NCBI RefSeq assembly: GCF_964204645.1
Contig: NC_134031.1
Coordinates: 12,004,501-12,068,500 of the forward strand
Origin: Tubulanus polymorphus
Taxonomy: Eukaryota; Nemertea; Palaeonemertea; Tubulaniformes; Tubulanidae
DNA length: 64,000 bases
Direction of reading: 5' to 3'
The notes beneath the pieces are model-generated. The model was not told where the DNA came from. It searched no databases and was given only the letters and a program-made list of their open reading frames with translations. Positions 56,401 to 64,000 of this stretch are shown in pieces. Each line of letters starts with the position of its first letter. Position 1 is the first letter of the stretch. The translations under genes and the position numbers were made by a program.

Positions 56401-56417
56401 GTCATGCGTCTCGGCAT
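41219..56417 (-). CDS. SET - micro-exon linker - OTU - zinc finger - tyrosine recombinase - Myb-like fusion gene, 27 exons
   Basis: Exons joined by GT-AG sites with matching phases: 56417-56315, 54133-53992, 53803-53611, 52858-52828, 51266-51195, twelve 66-bp exons at 162-bp steps (51100-51035 down to 49318-49253), 49156-49097, 48257-48195, 47884-47840, 47382-47311, 46136-43928, 43840-43703, 43034-42905, 42016-41821, 41709-41572, 41427-41219. The total is 4593 nt, exactly 1531 codons with stop. Domains: KMT5A-like SET (1-146), Ser/Asp/Cys repeats (about 147-524), OTU-like DGNC...PDHF (about 600-745), zinc fingers (about 864 and 948), Crypton-like recombinase (about 1000-1430), Myb/SANT-like end. 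Probably nuclear. It may be a domesticated or multi-copy Crypton-derived gene. Exons are my reading of the sequence; transcripts would be needed to confirm them. Confidence 0.8.
41572..41709 (-). CDS. Acidic linker exon
   Basis: Acceptor CGTTTTAG|CA, donor CAAA|GTAAGT, phase 1-1, 46 codons. Encodes a Ser/Asp run (EDSENSDDSDDNDMV), probably unstructured and a CK2-type target, between recombinase and Myb-like domain. Confidence 0.75.
41821..42016 (-). CDS. Recombinase exon with HMGH motif and Tyr nucleophile
   Basis: Acceptor ACTTCAG|ATT, donor GATG|GTAAGT. Encodes MKPNELKMVADHMGHDVKIH, then ADVYCLQ. The H-x-G-H box followed nine residues later by Tyr matches the C-terminal catalytic box of tyrosine recombinases (LGH...Y). 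Then KAKVAKVLLAAENG and KFKGKSLEDID-like sequence (here RFKGKSLEDID), typical of Crypton-like animal proteins. Confidence 0.85.
42290..42640 (-). repeat. 91-bp satellite family, intronic tract 1 (~3-4 units)
   Basis: GATGGGTTTTATATG...GAATGTAGAATTGTGGGACA recurs at about 90-bp steps (42400, 42489, 42575). Reverse complement of the 58.6-61.7 kb array. Confidence 0.8.
42905..43034 (-). CDS. Recombinase exon with K-x-R (HxxR-equivalent) box
   Basis: Acceptor TTCATTTTAG|G, donor CTACAA|GTAGGT. Encodes KRADTPLDGCTAMREMTKLC, then PGLNAPERIRSTKLRSFFAT and TLQ. S-T-K-L-R-x-x-x-A-T corresponds to the H-x-L-R-H-x-x-A-T box of tyrosine recombinases; the Arg is kept, and the usual His position is Thr. 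Confidence 0.8.
43035..43702. other. Intron with an 18-bp perfect inverted repeat
   Basis: ACTTCTATCCATCTTCAG (about 43495-43512) and CTGAAGATGGATAGAAGT (about 43541-43558) can form a hairpin with a 28-base loop. The rest is AT-rich. Confidence 0.7.
43703..43840 (-). CDS. Recombinase exon, beta-hairpin region
   Basis: Acceptor TTTTTTGTAG|A, donor GCTAG|GTAACA, phases 2 and 2. Encodes MRVIEIRGKSTRSIRGVYIL, then LTEKMVKAIEHILDTRQ and FIFAR. The I-x-x-R-G-K segment fits the strand pair that carries the recombinase catalytic Lys, followed by the helix and FA end of this domain. Confidence 0.8.
43928..46136 (-). CDS. Main exon: OTU-like protease, two zinc fingers, recombinase N-terminal half
   Basis: Acceptor ATTTTATCTTCAG|CT, donor AAACG|GTAATT, 735 full codons. 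The frame is open up to an ATG at 46158, but the acceptor at 46137-46138 and matching phase 1 argue that this ATG is intronic. Order: coiled start, VSGDGNCLFNAVS (OTU catalytic Asp/Cys) with WNPDHFAPLL (likely catalytic His); a nuclear-localisation-like KKRKKRK between acidic tracts; finger 1 CLYCKRVFTSKISSHLCSIH; NEGNFRHNCKVI; finger 2 CEFCKGFFYKGCLSEH; helical core-binding domain; then LVRIVLFNQRRISEVEEM with the first catalytic Arg (R-x-S-E). All four domain types are readable without frame breaks. Confidence 0.88.
46159..47310. other. Intron
   Basis: AT-rich, with a short duplication at about 46650-46690 (CCAAAGTAAATTTCAA twice). No gene. Confidence 0.5.
47311..47382 (-). CDS. Acidic exon upstream of the OTU exon
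   Basis: Acceptor CTATTTAG|GT, donor TGCG|GTAAGT, phase 1-1, 24 codons: FLPHDYDSDEELPFFYENKE then GTC. It joins the OTU exon in frame (G+CT = Ala). Confidence 0.7.
47840..47884 (-). CDS. 15-codon exon
   Basis: Acceptor AATTTTCAG|AT, donor AATAA|GTACGT, phase 1-1. Encodes DGEELLESSISQAII. It has the same DG/DN start as the repeated exons, so probably an older member of that series. Confidence 0.65.
48195..48257 (-). CDS. Divergent repeat exon, 21 codons
   Basis: Acceptor TTTTTCAAG|AT, donor TTCTG|GTAAGA, phase 1-1. Encodes DDALTCGPSGDVDNDSESTC plus S; it aligns with the array unit at both ends (D-[DN]-x-L-T ... T-C-S). Confidence 0.75.
48334..48385 (-). pseudogene. Dead repeat exon (52 bp, out of frame)
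   Basis: Still flanked by AAG and GTAAAT and still begins ATAATGTATTGA like the array exons, but has lost 14 bp. Its length is not a multiple of three and in-frame stops appear at once. If spliced in, it would break the protein, so it must be skipped. Confidence 0.75.
48560..49080 (-). repeat. 91-bp satellite family, intronic tract 2 (~5-6 units)
   Basis: GGTTTTATATGCCACCTAAC with GAATGTAGAATTGTAGGACA recurs at about 91-bp steps from 48611 to 48990. Same orientation as tract 1, inverse of the 58.6-61.7 kb array. Confidence 0.85.
49097..49156 (-). CDS. Divergent repeat exon, 20 codons
   Basis: Acceptor TTTTACAG|AT, donor TTTCTG|GTAAAT, phase 1-1. Encodes DISLIRECSGEKKISEFTVS; the ISEFTxS end is shared with the array unit. 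Confidence 0.75.
49169..51135 (-). repeat. 162-bp tandem repeat array (exon plus 96-bp intron per unit)
   Basis: ACCAGAACACGTGAATTCAG recurs at 49251, 49413, 49575, 49737, 49899, 50061, 50223, 50385, 50547, 50709, 50871 and 51033, an exact 162-bp step each time. Shared variants (TTATTCAAGC, AAAACGTTAC, CAATTCATTA) 486 bp apart show a three-unit block duplicated within the array. Confidence 0.97.
49253..51100 (-). CDS. Twelve tandem 66-bp micro-exons, 22-residue repeat
   Basis: Exons occupy 49253-49318 plus multiples of 162 up to 51035-51100. Each has acceptor TTTTCTAG|AT and donor TTCTG|GTAAGT, is phase 1-1, and encodes a unit starting DNVLTSKCSSDD and ending SKQVSEFTCS. Ten copies have Val at position 3; those at 49415-49480 and 49901-49966 have Glu. 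Exons and introns are equally conserved, indicating recent spread or homogenisation by unequal exchange. The resulting linker of about 264 residues is rich in Ser, Asp and paired Cys, with S-x-x-D (CK2-like) sites, and probably spaces the SET domain from the OTU/recombinase half. Confidence 0.85.
51195..51266 (-). CDS. Divergent repeat exon, 24 codons
   Basis: Acceptor TTTTCAAG|AT, donor TTCTG|GTAAGT, phase 1-1. Starts DNVLTSKSFRQHKSGEKK and ends HDSCS. An A10 run inside is in frame. First member of the series in transcript order. Confidence 0.78.
51267..52827. other. Intron
   Basis: AT-rich; ATATATAAGGTTAG is duplicated near 52090-52125. No exon with fitting phase seen. Confidence 0.45.
52828..52858 (-). 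CDS. 31-bp exon linking SET domain to the repeat exons
   Basis: Acceptor CATATAAATAG|GC, donor CCTCAG|GTAAGC. Phase 0 in, phase 1 out: ASNKKELNAS, the only step that connects the SET exon to the array in frame. Its polypyrimidine tract is weak, so this is the least certain exon. Confidence 0.55.
53611..53803 (-). CDS. SET domain exon 3 (C-terminal half)
   Basis: Acceptor TACCATTTCAG|C, donor GACAG|GTAAAT. Encodes IDASIDDGSLGRLINDGWGG, then KENCKAKTVI, GRPHIAFFAIKDIPPKTELR and YDYGVTDYWWRQ. GRLIN...NC-x-x-K and ELRYDYG are the cofactor and Tyr motifs of KMT5A-type SET domains. The usual Asn-His-Ser is Asn-Asp-Gly, an unusual change. Lacks the typical final W-L end of KMT5A and continues into the linker. 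Confidence 0.85.
53992..54133 (-). CDS. SET domain exon 2 (N-terminal half)
   Basis: Acceptor TGATTAAG|GA, donor CTGTG|GTATGT. Encodes YGLFTKKAVCRGDFLVEYRG, then LLRDVKEIGDDDTYVFEFQD and KKFSSL. G-x-G-[LV]-F-T-x-x-x-[IV]-x-x-G-x-F-x-V-E-Y-x-G is the classic SET opening. Phases join both neighbours. Confidence 0.85.
54190..54780 (-). mobile_element. Repeat R2, partial copy 4 (inverted)
   Basis: Reverse-orientation blocks of R2 (GGTCCAGGGACACCATGCCC at one end, ATGTGTTTTCTAACTTCCC at the other). Confidence 0.65.
54838..56167 (-). mobile_element. Repeat R2, copy 5, end to end (inverted)
   Basis: Runs from GTCCAGGGACACCACGCCCA to CTTAAGTCCCAAGTGGGC, the two termini seen in plus copies, so this defines the element at about 1.05 kb plus a MITE at 55092-55375. 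CTCF-like cores on the minus strand at 54903-54914 and 55077-55089. Confidence 0.7.
55092..55375. mobile_element. 284-bp MITE with TIR GGGCCGATTCTTTTATGCAG
   Basis: Left GGGCCGATTCTTTTATGCAG and right CTGCATAAAAGAATCGGCCC are perfect 20-bp inverted repeats, continuing imperfectly to TCCGG. Inserted in R2 copy 5. Non-coding. Confidence 0.85.
56315..56417 (-). CDS. First coding exon of the SET-recombinase gene
   Basis: Begins MPRRMTPSQVALEFIKFGKD, then PEEAFEKKVVNSEI; donor AATAG|GTAGGC, phase 1. The M-P-x-x-x-T-P-x-Q helix resembles the N-terminus of multi-copy KMT5A-like proteins. An acceptor (GTATTTTTCAG|GTGAG) lies 5 bp upstream of the ATG, so a 5' UTR exon further up is expected; a donor-like CAAG|GTGAGG at about 56537 is a candidate. 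Confidence 0.75.
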
Positions 56418-58600
56418 CTCACCTGAAAAATACAACCAAGAATAAGGTGCTATGATAATGGGCAGGCTTATTTGTATCTTTGCCCTATTAACCGAGATAT
56501 TAATACTGCAAATTGGGCAGAACACAAATCCTCACCTTGAAACATAAAAAAAATAAAAAAGAATTAAGCGATTGATTTTTGCAAAAAAAAAACCATTTAG
56601 ACCAACGGCCACGTCACTGCATATCATATCAATAGCAGTAGCACTTGATATAAATTACAAAAATTGGCTGTCAAAAATATACAATAAAGAAAAAATTCAT
56701 TGTGCAACACCGGTGCTTAGTTCCAAGCTTCAAGGCCTAAATATGCTAGAATTCTGTATCACTATAGGCCTACTACTAGGGGGCCTAAATAAGTGAAACT
56801 AATTAGTAAGCAGGCATGGCTATAGGCCGGTCCATGTCCTACAATGAACCTGTAACAATGACAGGTTGGTACCGGTATTTGGATTATAATCTAGGCTGAT
56901 TCAGCAGGTTAGCTGTAGCCTACTGTGCAGTGGTAAAAGTATCAGCCTGTAGCGCGGAATATCAGTCAGCACATCAGGTTTGGTTTCTATGATGATCGGA
57001 CTGTTTTACAAACCACGACAATTCCTATACCGGTAGGTATTTGTAGGCCTATTTGTATATACTCTAGGGCCTCTCTAAGTTCTGGATATTATCAACGTTA
57101 GCAGTAAAAGTACAAATTACAAGCCTATCTGAGATGACTCGGTCAAGACTAGAGATAGGGCCTAATACTACTAGTAAGGTCAGATGTAGTCTAGTACCTA
57201 GCCGTTGTTTTCCAAACAGGTTGTAGGTAGGGAACCGTAACAACAACTGTTGAACAGCAGTTGTTACAGTCTGTTCAGACTAGTACTAGGTCAGATGGTA
57301 TTCAGGCCATCAGGGATTAGCTGGGAGGAGGCCTTTATTTTATTAGATAATAGCTTACCACCAACCGATTACTAAATACTAACAAGGACAGGTTACTCAC
57401 ATCCAATGTGCTAGTGCTGGTGTACTATAGGCCTATAAGTATAGTTGAATGTGTGTGTAAATGAATTTAGCGTTTTCTGCAATCCTGATTAGAAATGCGG
57501 TACAATGTATGTCAATATAAGAAATTTTGTAGCCAGAATTTTAATGAAACGGGCGTAAATGTAGTAATGAAAATATTGCACGTCCACCGGTTGTTTACAA
57601 CGCAGCAACGACCTTCAACGTAGTCTGAATACCGGTCGTTGTTACCGGTTCCCTAGAACGACGGCTAGGTACAAGACTACCTTCAACGCAGCAACGAACT
57701 AACCGGTAGCCCTAAATACCGAACAAAACCGTTAAATACCGACTTTATGTCACTAATCAATTTTAGATGCGGGCATAAGGCTAATTTATTTTCGTGTGAA
57801 ATCGATCTTTTTGGGATATTTCGCTTAACTTTTTGAACACATACCCTAAATTGGTCTTAACGACCAGTGTACGGTAACTGTGCAGCCTGAATAAATCCTC
57901 GTTTTATAGCCATTTTAGACTGTATTGAATTATTGCCAAAGGGTTTTCATTTTCTCGTGTCGAAAACAGAAAAGATCAGCCATTTTTTGAAATTCTAAGA
58001 TGTTTCTTGTGTTTCCGTGCCTACGAACCATGATTTTCTTTGAATAATTTGCAAACATTTTCAAATGGCAAGGGCCTAGGCATAGAAAAATATTGTTAAA
58101 ATTGATTTACGTAACGGTAGTTCATTAAATGGGGTCTATTTTCTCTAATTGAAATGAGTTAAAGAAGACTTTTTTTTAGTAATCCTCCAATGCAAAACAG
58201 TTTAAAATGGATAAAACGATGATTTACTTACAGTTTCACTGGTCGTATTAAGACCTAATTGAGGTACCCGGTATGTGTTGAAAAGTTTAGTTTATAGGGA
58301 ACTCAAAAAATCGATGTCAGACCAAAAAAAAATTAGAATTTAGGAACGGACATGCAGATATGTCAGGCATACACTGCTAGTCTATTCACTTTTGTGTTTC
58401 ATCAGTTTTCTCGAGATAATTTGTAACTTTTGTGAGCAAATACTTCAAACTAATGCCATTCAAGCCAGAACTGTGCAGTCGGACATCGTTTTTGTATTCA
58501 TCTTAAACACTGTATTGAAGGATTGTTAAAAAGTCTTCTTAAACTTATTTATGACAGAGAAAAGAGACTTCACGAATCGCACCGGTTCTTGAAAGATCAT
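56418..58600. other. Presumed 5' flank of the SET-recombinase gene
   Basis: No coding sequence recognised. Contains an imperfect palindrome GTAACAACAACTGTTG / AACAGCAGTTGTTAC at about 57237-57268, ACCGGT-rich sequence at 57590-57720, and TAGGCCTA words. Promoter not located. Confidence 0.4.
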
Positions 58601-58609
58601 AATTACATC

Positions 58610-61600
58610 AGGGCAATATCTAATCTTGCATTGATTGTACTAGTCATGTCCTACAATTCTACATTCAGTTATGTGGCATATAAAACCCATCATATCTGGA
58701 CACTACCTAATCATAAAATGATTTTACTATTTATGTCTATTACTACATATGTCCTACAATTCTATATATACAATTCTATATCGCTGGCATATAAAACCCT
58801 TCATATTGGCACATTTCGTAATGATGAAGTGATTTTACTATTTTTATATGTCCTACAAATCTATAATTAGTTAGGCAGCATAGAAAACTCGACTCGTAAG
58901 AAACTACCTACGGTAATCATAAAGCATTTTACTATTTATATATGTCTTACAATACTGCATCAGCTAAGTGCAGTACAAATTTATATTCAGTTAGGTGGCA
59001 TATAAAACTATCATATCAGGGCGCTATTTGTGGATGTCTTACAATTCTACATTCAGTTGCGTGGCATATAAACCCACGGCATCAGGACACTGCCTGATAA
59101 TTTTACTATTCGTATATTTCCTACAAATCTACATACATTTTAAGTGGCGTATAAAACCATTCATATTAGGACAATGGACACTCTCTAATTATGAAGTGAT
59201 TTTACTATTTATATATGTCCTACAATTCTACCTTCAGTTAAGTGGCATATAAAACCCTTTATATTGGGACACTCTCTAATGATGAAGTGATTTTACTATT
59301 TATATATGTCCTACAATTCTACCTTCAGTTAAGTGGAATATAAAACCGTTTATATTGGGACACTCTCTAATTATGAAGTGATTTTACTATTTATATATGT
59401 CCTACAATTCTACCTTCAGTTAAGTGGAATATAAAACCCTTTATATTGGGACACTCTCTAATTATGAAGTGATTTTACTATTTATATATGTCCTACAATT
59501 CTACCTTCAGTTAAGTGGCATATAAAACCCTTTATATTGGGACACTCTCTAATGATGAAGTGATTTTACTATTTATATATGTCCTACAATTCTACCTTCA
59601 GTTAAGTGGAATATAAAACCCTTTATATTGGGACACTCTCTAATTATGAAGTGATTTTACTATTCATATATGTCCTACAATTCTACATTCAGTTAAGTGG
59701 CATATAAAACCCTTTATATTGGGACACTCTCTAATGATGAAGTGATTTTACTATTTATATATGTCCTACAATTCTACATTCAGTTAAGTGGAATATAAAA
59801 CCCTTTATATTGGGACACTCTCTAATGATGAAGTGATTTTACTATTTATATATGTCCTACAATTCTACCTTCAGTTAAGTGGAATATAAAACCCTTTATA
59901 TTGGGACACTCTAATTATGAAGTGATTTTACTATTTATGTATGCCCTACAATTCTTTAATCAGTTTCGCAACATATAGAACTCATCATCAAATTTATATT
60001 CATTTAGGGGGTATTTAAAACTATTCATGTCAGGACACTACCGAATCCTGAAATGATTTTACTATTTGTGTAGGTCCTACAATTGTACATGATCAGTTGC
60101 GTGGCATATAAAACCTACGGCATCAGGACACTGCCTAATGATTTTACTATTCGTACATGTCCTACAAATCTACATACATTTTAAGTGGCGTATAAAACCA
60201 TTCATATTAGGACAATGGATAATCATGCCATTATTTTACTATTTGATTATGTCCTGCAATTCTACATCCAATTAAGTGGCACATATATCGGGACACTGCC
60301 TAATCGTGAAGTGATTTCACTATTTATATATGTCTTACAATTCTACATCCAGTTAAATGTCATATGAAAAAAATCGTTCATACCTATTGGGACACTCTCT
60401 AATTATGAAGTGATTTTACTATTCGTATATGTCCTACAATTCTACATACATTTAAGTTGCGTATAAAACCATTAGTGTCAGGACACTAGATAATCATGGC
60501 GTTATTTCACTATTTAAATATGCCCTGCAATTCTACATTCAAGTAAGTGGCATATAAAAACATTAAAATCCGGACACTACCCAATCATGCAGTAATATTA
60601 TTTATCAAAAATCCATAGGAGCAAAAACAATACAAATCTCATTTTCTAATGAGTAATATATATTTATTATAGTAAACGTTTTCGGGAGTTACATTATCCC
60701 CTCTTCAGGCATAGCGCGCAAGTGATTAAATTTTCATATAATACGTTTTTAGATAATTAACTACTAGTCAAATATATTCACTCAGTAATTTAGATTGTGT
60801 ATAATTAATTATCTTTATATTGTAATCATCTTGTCACTCAGTTAATTGAAATTGTTTGTAATTAGCTTCGTCCTATTCTATATAAATACCAGTATGATAT
60901 GAACATTTAATCACTTGCGCGCTATGCCTGAAGAGGGGATAATGTTACTCCGGAAAACGTTCGCTACAATAAATATATATTACTCATTACAAAATGCGAT
61001 TTGTATGGTTTTTGCTCCTATGGATTTTTAATTATCTTGACCCTCTACCTAAGAACTAATATTATTTATATATGTCCTGTAATTCTACATTACGCTGCGT
61101 GGCATACAAAAGCATATCAGGACACTGCCTAATCATGAAATGATTTTACTATTCATATATGTCCTACAAATTTACATACATTTAAGTGGCGTATAAAAAC
61201 CCTTCGTATCAGCCCACTAGATAATCGCGACGTTATTTTACTATTCATTATGTCCCGCAATTCTACATTCAGTAAAGTGGCATATAAAACCCACCATATC
61301 TGGACACTCCCTAATGATGAAGTGATTTTACTATTTATATATGTCCTACAATTCTACATGCAGTAAAATAGCATATAAAACCCATCATATCACACACTAC
61401 CTAATTATGAAGTGATTTTACTAATTGTATCTACACATCTACATTCAGTTTATTGGCATATAAAACTATTCATATCTGGACACTACCTAATCATAGAGTT
61501 ATTATAATATTCATATTACACACTACCTAATTATGAAGTGATTTTACTAATTGTATCTACACATCTACATTCAGTTTATTGGCATATAAAACTATTCATA

Positions 61601-61730
61601 TCTGGACACTACCTAGTCACAGAGTTATTATAATATTCATGTCCCCCAATTATGCATTCATTTAAGTGGCATATAAAATCAATTATATCAAGACACTACG
61701 TAATCATGACGTGATTTTACTACAGTCAAT
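58610..61730 (+). repeat. 91-bp satellite array (main block, ~30 units)
   Basis: GTCCTACAATTCTAC starts at 59217, 59308, 59399, 59490, 59581, 59672, 59763 and 59854 (exact 91-bp step) with AAGTGGCATATAAAACCC and GATGAAGTGATTTTACTA in each. Flanking units are more diverged. 61390-61500 is duplicated at 61515-61625. Interrupted by an inverted-repeat element at 60607-61029. The frames at 58523-59252 and 60185-60367 follow from the repeat. Confidence 0.92.
60607..61029. mobile_element. 423-bp inverted-repeat element, arms ~125 bp
   Basis: AAAAATCCATAGGAGCAAAA on the left is inverted as TTTTGCTCCTATGGATTTTT on the right; arms include GGCATAGCGCGCAAGTGATT and its complement. A spacer of about 175 bp lies between. 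TAATATTATTTAT flanks on both sides, possibly the duplicated target plus extra sequence on the right. Confidence 0.85.
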
Positions 61731-63386
61731 CTTGGTGTTTGCCTATCACTCAGGACTCGGCTTTTTAGTATAGATTAGGTGATGTACGGATACAAGATAA
61801 CCCATAGTTCTACTAATGAATTATCAACCATATAAACTGATTTAAGTGCATAACCAGTACAATAGCCGGTTTACAGATGTTTAGATTGTCTACGTAAACT
61901 CTTGAACTTAAACTACTATCACACTTGAAAGCAATACGAAATACCAGCCATCATTAAATGGAGAAGCTTTAGACTTAGACATTGAGCGATTACTTCTAAG
62001 TTACTCATATTTCCCACTGACCTCAATTACTAAATTAGTTGTTAATATTCTTTTCACTACAGATGTAGGTCTACGTTCCCGACAACTGATACGGGTTACA
62101 TACATAGTCTAACATAGAAATGGAGAATGGGTCTACGAATTATTGAGTACAAATTAGACACACAGGGAATGGAAGCAATATATTGTAAGAACAAGCACTT
62201 ATAATGATAAAGCGGGGATGGCATAGCCGAGGTTGACTGTATTCTATTTGTTCCCTGGTACTAACTACAGATAAGGAAAAAACCTTCCTATCTGAATACT
62301 GCCTGATAACAAAATGATTTTCATGATTATGCAATATGGCCTACAATTCTATTAAGCATATCAAGCGTATTTGTTTGTATCATTAAATATCCCATAAATG
62401 GTTTCTGACAATGACAACTACTTTTGAGTTTATCAAGTCGGCAAACCATGGTTTTGATGATTTCAAAATATCAATGCAATACATACTTCGGACAATAAAC
62501 AGTAATGATACACTTGTATTGATCTAATCAAAGAATGAAGTCCATCTCTATTCGATTTACATAAAAAAGAATTCCTTCAATGCAGTGTATGTAAAACGAA
62601 TAAAGAATCGACGGTTAAGTTCAAAGCACGTGCTGGTCGTTTTAAGGCATGTACCTCTAAAGCAGAGTACATAATGGTACCCTTCGTCCATTTAAAAAAG
62701 TTGAAATATACTGCATTTGGCCTATGGATAAATGTCTCCAATGATGTTACATGTAAAAAGGACATGCAAGATCGGCAAACTAATAAAGAAAGCTTACCTT
62801 TTTCCTTTTTGGCTAGGCTTAGACTCAATGTTCTCGCATCACCGCGAATAGTAACTGGACATGCGCATTGACCTATCGGTCGGGTTCATTGTTTGCTGTA
62901 GGAGATGAACCCTACCGAACCTCGAAGCAAAGGATTATTTTAATTGCCCAATGAATTTCATATGAACAATGTGTTGAGAACACGCGTTTTTGGAAAAAAA
63001 TATATCTTAATGTTCTTGAAGATTCTTGCAGTTTGTAAGTGTAAATCATATACACACTACACAGCCGTACACCCTGCTCTGCTCTGTATGGGCTCTCCCG
63101 AACTTCCGGAGTTCTGCCAGGTGATGGTTTCTCCTAACTTCTGACGTAGAAAAAGGGGCGGAGCTTATCTGTTCTAACCGTCAGATGGGGCTGCTGTATT
63201 GCTTTATATATAAATATCTTTGTCAGACCCGATTACGCCTACGACTGCAAGTGGGTGATTGAACAATTTTCTGAGCGTTTGCAAGGTGTAACAATTACGG
63301 GACACTTTGTATGCCCCGTAATTTTTCACCACCCCGCAACAAGGAAATTAAAAAGACAAACGCCCCGTTAATCGTACATTATCTTA
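61731..63386. other. No gene seen
   Basis: Mixed composition. Around 63190-63330 are a TATATATAAATA stretch and a hairpin ATTACGGG...CCCGTAAT, without recognised RNA gene or frame. Confidence 0.35.
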
Positions 63387-63440
<54 letters not shown>

Positions 63441-63460
63441 ATATATATATATTGATATAT
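63387..63460. repeat. (TA)n microsatellite
   Basis: About 70 bp of TA repeats with two TTGA interruptions at the right end. Confidence 0.95.
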
Positions 63461-64000
63461 TGTTATGCGAGTGGATGTACAGTCAGACGTCGTTTTTGTG
63501 TCGATAATCAATAAAGAATCGATAAAGAAAATTTAACATTCTCTTAGTTTAGAAGACTCTTGAGAATTGGTATCATGTGCGTATCATATGTATGCTACGG
63601 ACGATTCTGAAGCCGCGGGCGGCCTGAGTTCAGCGTTCTTTACGTTTTAGAACATCATAAATGTCTTGTAGTATGTGGAAATATCAGAGATATCATTACT
63701 ACTATCACACCTGGAAGGTGGGAGAGATAGAACCTAGGATTTATGCGTTAAGGTGGGACAGGCTTTCCTTGTTTTTAAGTACTTTCTGTCCTGTCTGTAC
63801 AGGGTCCATGTGTGTTGCAGGGTTGTGACCGCTCCCTTCAAATCGGCCTTCAGCGTCAACTGTACATTTATATCCTGTAGTCAAAAGACTGCGATGGGTT
63901 CTGACCGATTCGGTGTGGGCCCCGTGGTTGGGGGTCTTGGATATCGAGTAAATGTTGAGAAAATGACACACAGGGACTGTATAGACTGCCCTTAGCATCA
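63461..64000. other. No gene seen
   Basis: Nothing recognised; the overlapping frames on both strands at 63741-63998 have no features. Confidence 0.3.

Noticed and set aside
58523-59252. Reading frames of 85-115 codons on the plus strand
   Set aside because: They follow the 91-bp satellite; the same short peptide recurs with each unit and no start or domain is conserved.
62577-62871. Opposing frames of 65-83 codons
   Set aside because: They overlap on opposite strands, have no recognisable motif and no codon pattern favouring either.
63180-63330. Possible small nuclear RNA (TATA-like stretch, GAACAATTTTCTGA resembling an Sm site, hairpin)
   Set aside because: The sequence matches no U1, U2, U4, U5, U6, U11, U12 or U7 core that I know, and the parts are not in a standard order.

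Overview
This is eukaryotic DNA: short exons with GT-AG introns, LINE, piggyBac, hAT-like and LTR fragments, many inverted-repeat elements, AT microsatellites and a constant background of the word TAGGCCTA. I infer a marine invertebrate, probably a deuterostome such as an echinoderm or hemichordate; the lineage is a guess from repeat style and gene families. There are two spliced protein genes, facing each other tail to tail, and almost everything else is repeats.

Left edge (1-2.5 kb): three intronless AT-rich minus-strand reading frames (a Cys-motif protein running off the window, an unknown 242-residue protein, a small zinc finger protein), a threefold tandem repeat upstream of the first, and a 270-bp hairpin. 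They look like the end of an integrated virus-like or large mobile element. An LTR with primer-binding site follows at 2.8-3.2 kb.

3.35-31.4 kb, plus strand: five exons of a CCDC50-like coiled-coil gene whose splice phases all agree. Its introns of up to about 10 kb hold nested foldback elements and MITEs, a dispersed repeat rich in CTCF-like motifs, a 5'-truncated LINE with a 9-bp target duplication, a tandemly duplicated 1.1-kb segment, two piggyBac relics, and a 3-kb element of unknown class. The 3' end of the gene was not found.

31.4-41 kb: repeats, a decayed transposon-type gene (32.2-33.4 kb), a small basic reading frame, a hAT-like MITE with a 200-bp palindrome inside it, and a 220-bp (TA)n tract.

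41.2-56.4 kb, minus strand: the main result. I reconstruct a 27-exon gene, phase-consistent throughout, for a protein of about 1530 residues: KMT5A-like SET domain, a Ser/Asp/Cys linker encoded by a tandem array of micro-exons (twelve 66-bp exons at an exact 162-bp period, plus divergent edge copies), an OTU-like cysteine protease domain, two zinc fingers, a Crypton-like tyrosine recombinase spread over four exons with its key residues visible, and a C-terminal Myb/SANT-like domain. Every repeated exon is phase 1-1, so copy number can change without shifting the frame.

56.4-64 kb: presumed 5' flank of that gene, a 91-bp satellite array (58.6-61.7 kb) related to tracts inside two introns of the same gene, an inverted-repeat insertion in the satellite, and sequence in which I recognise no gene.
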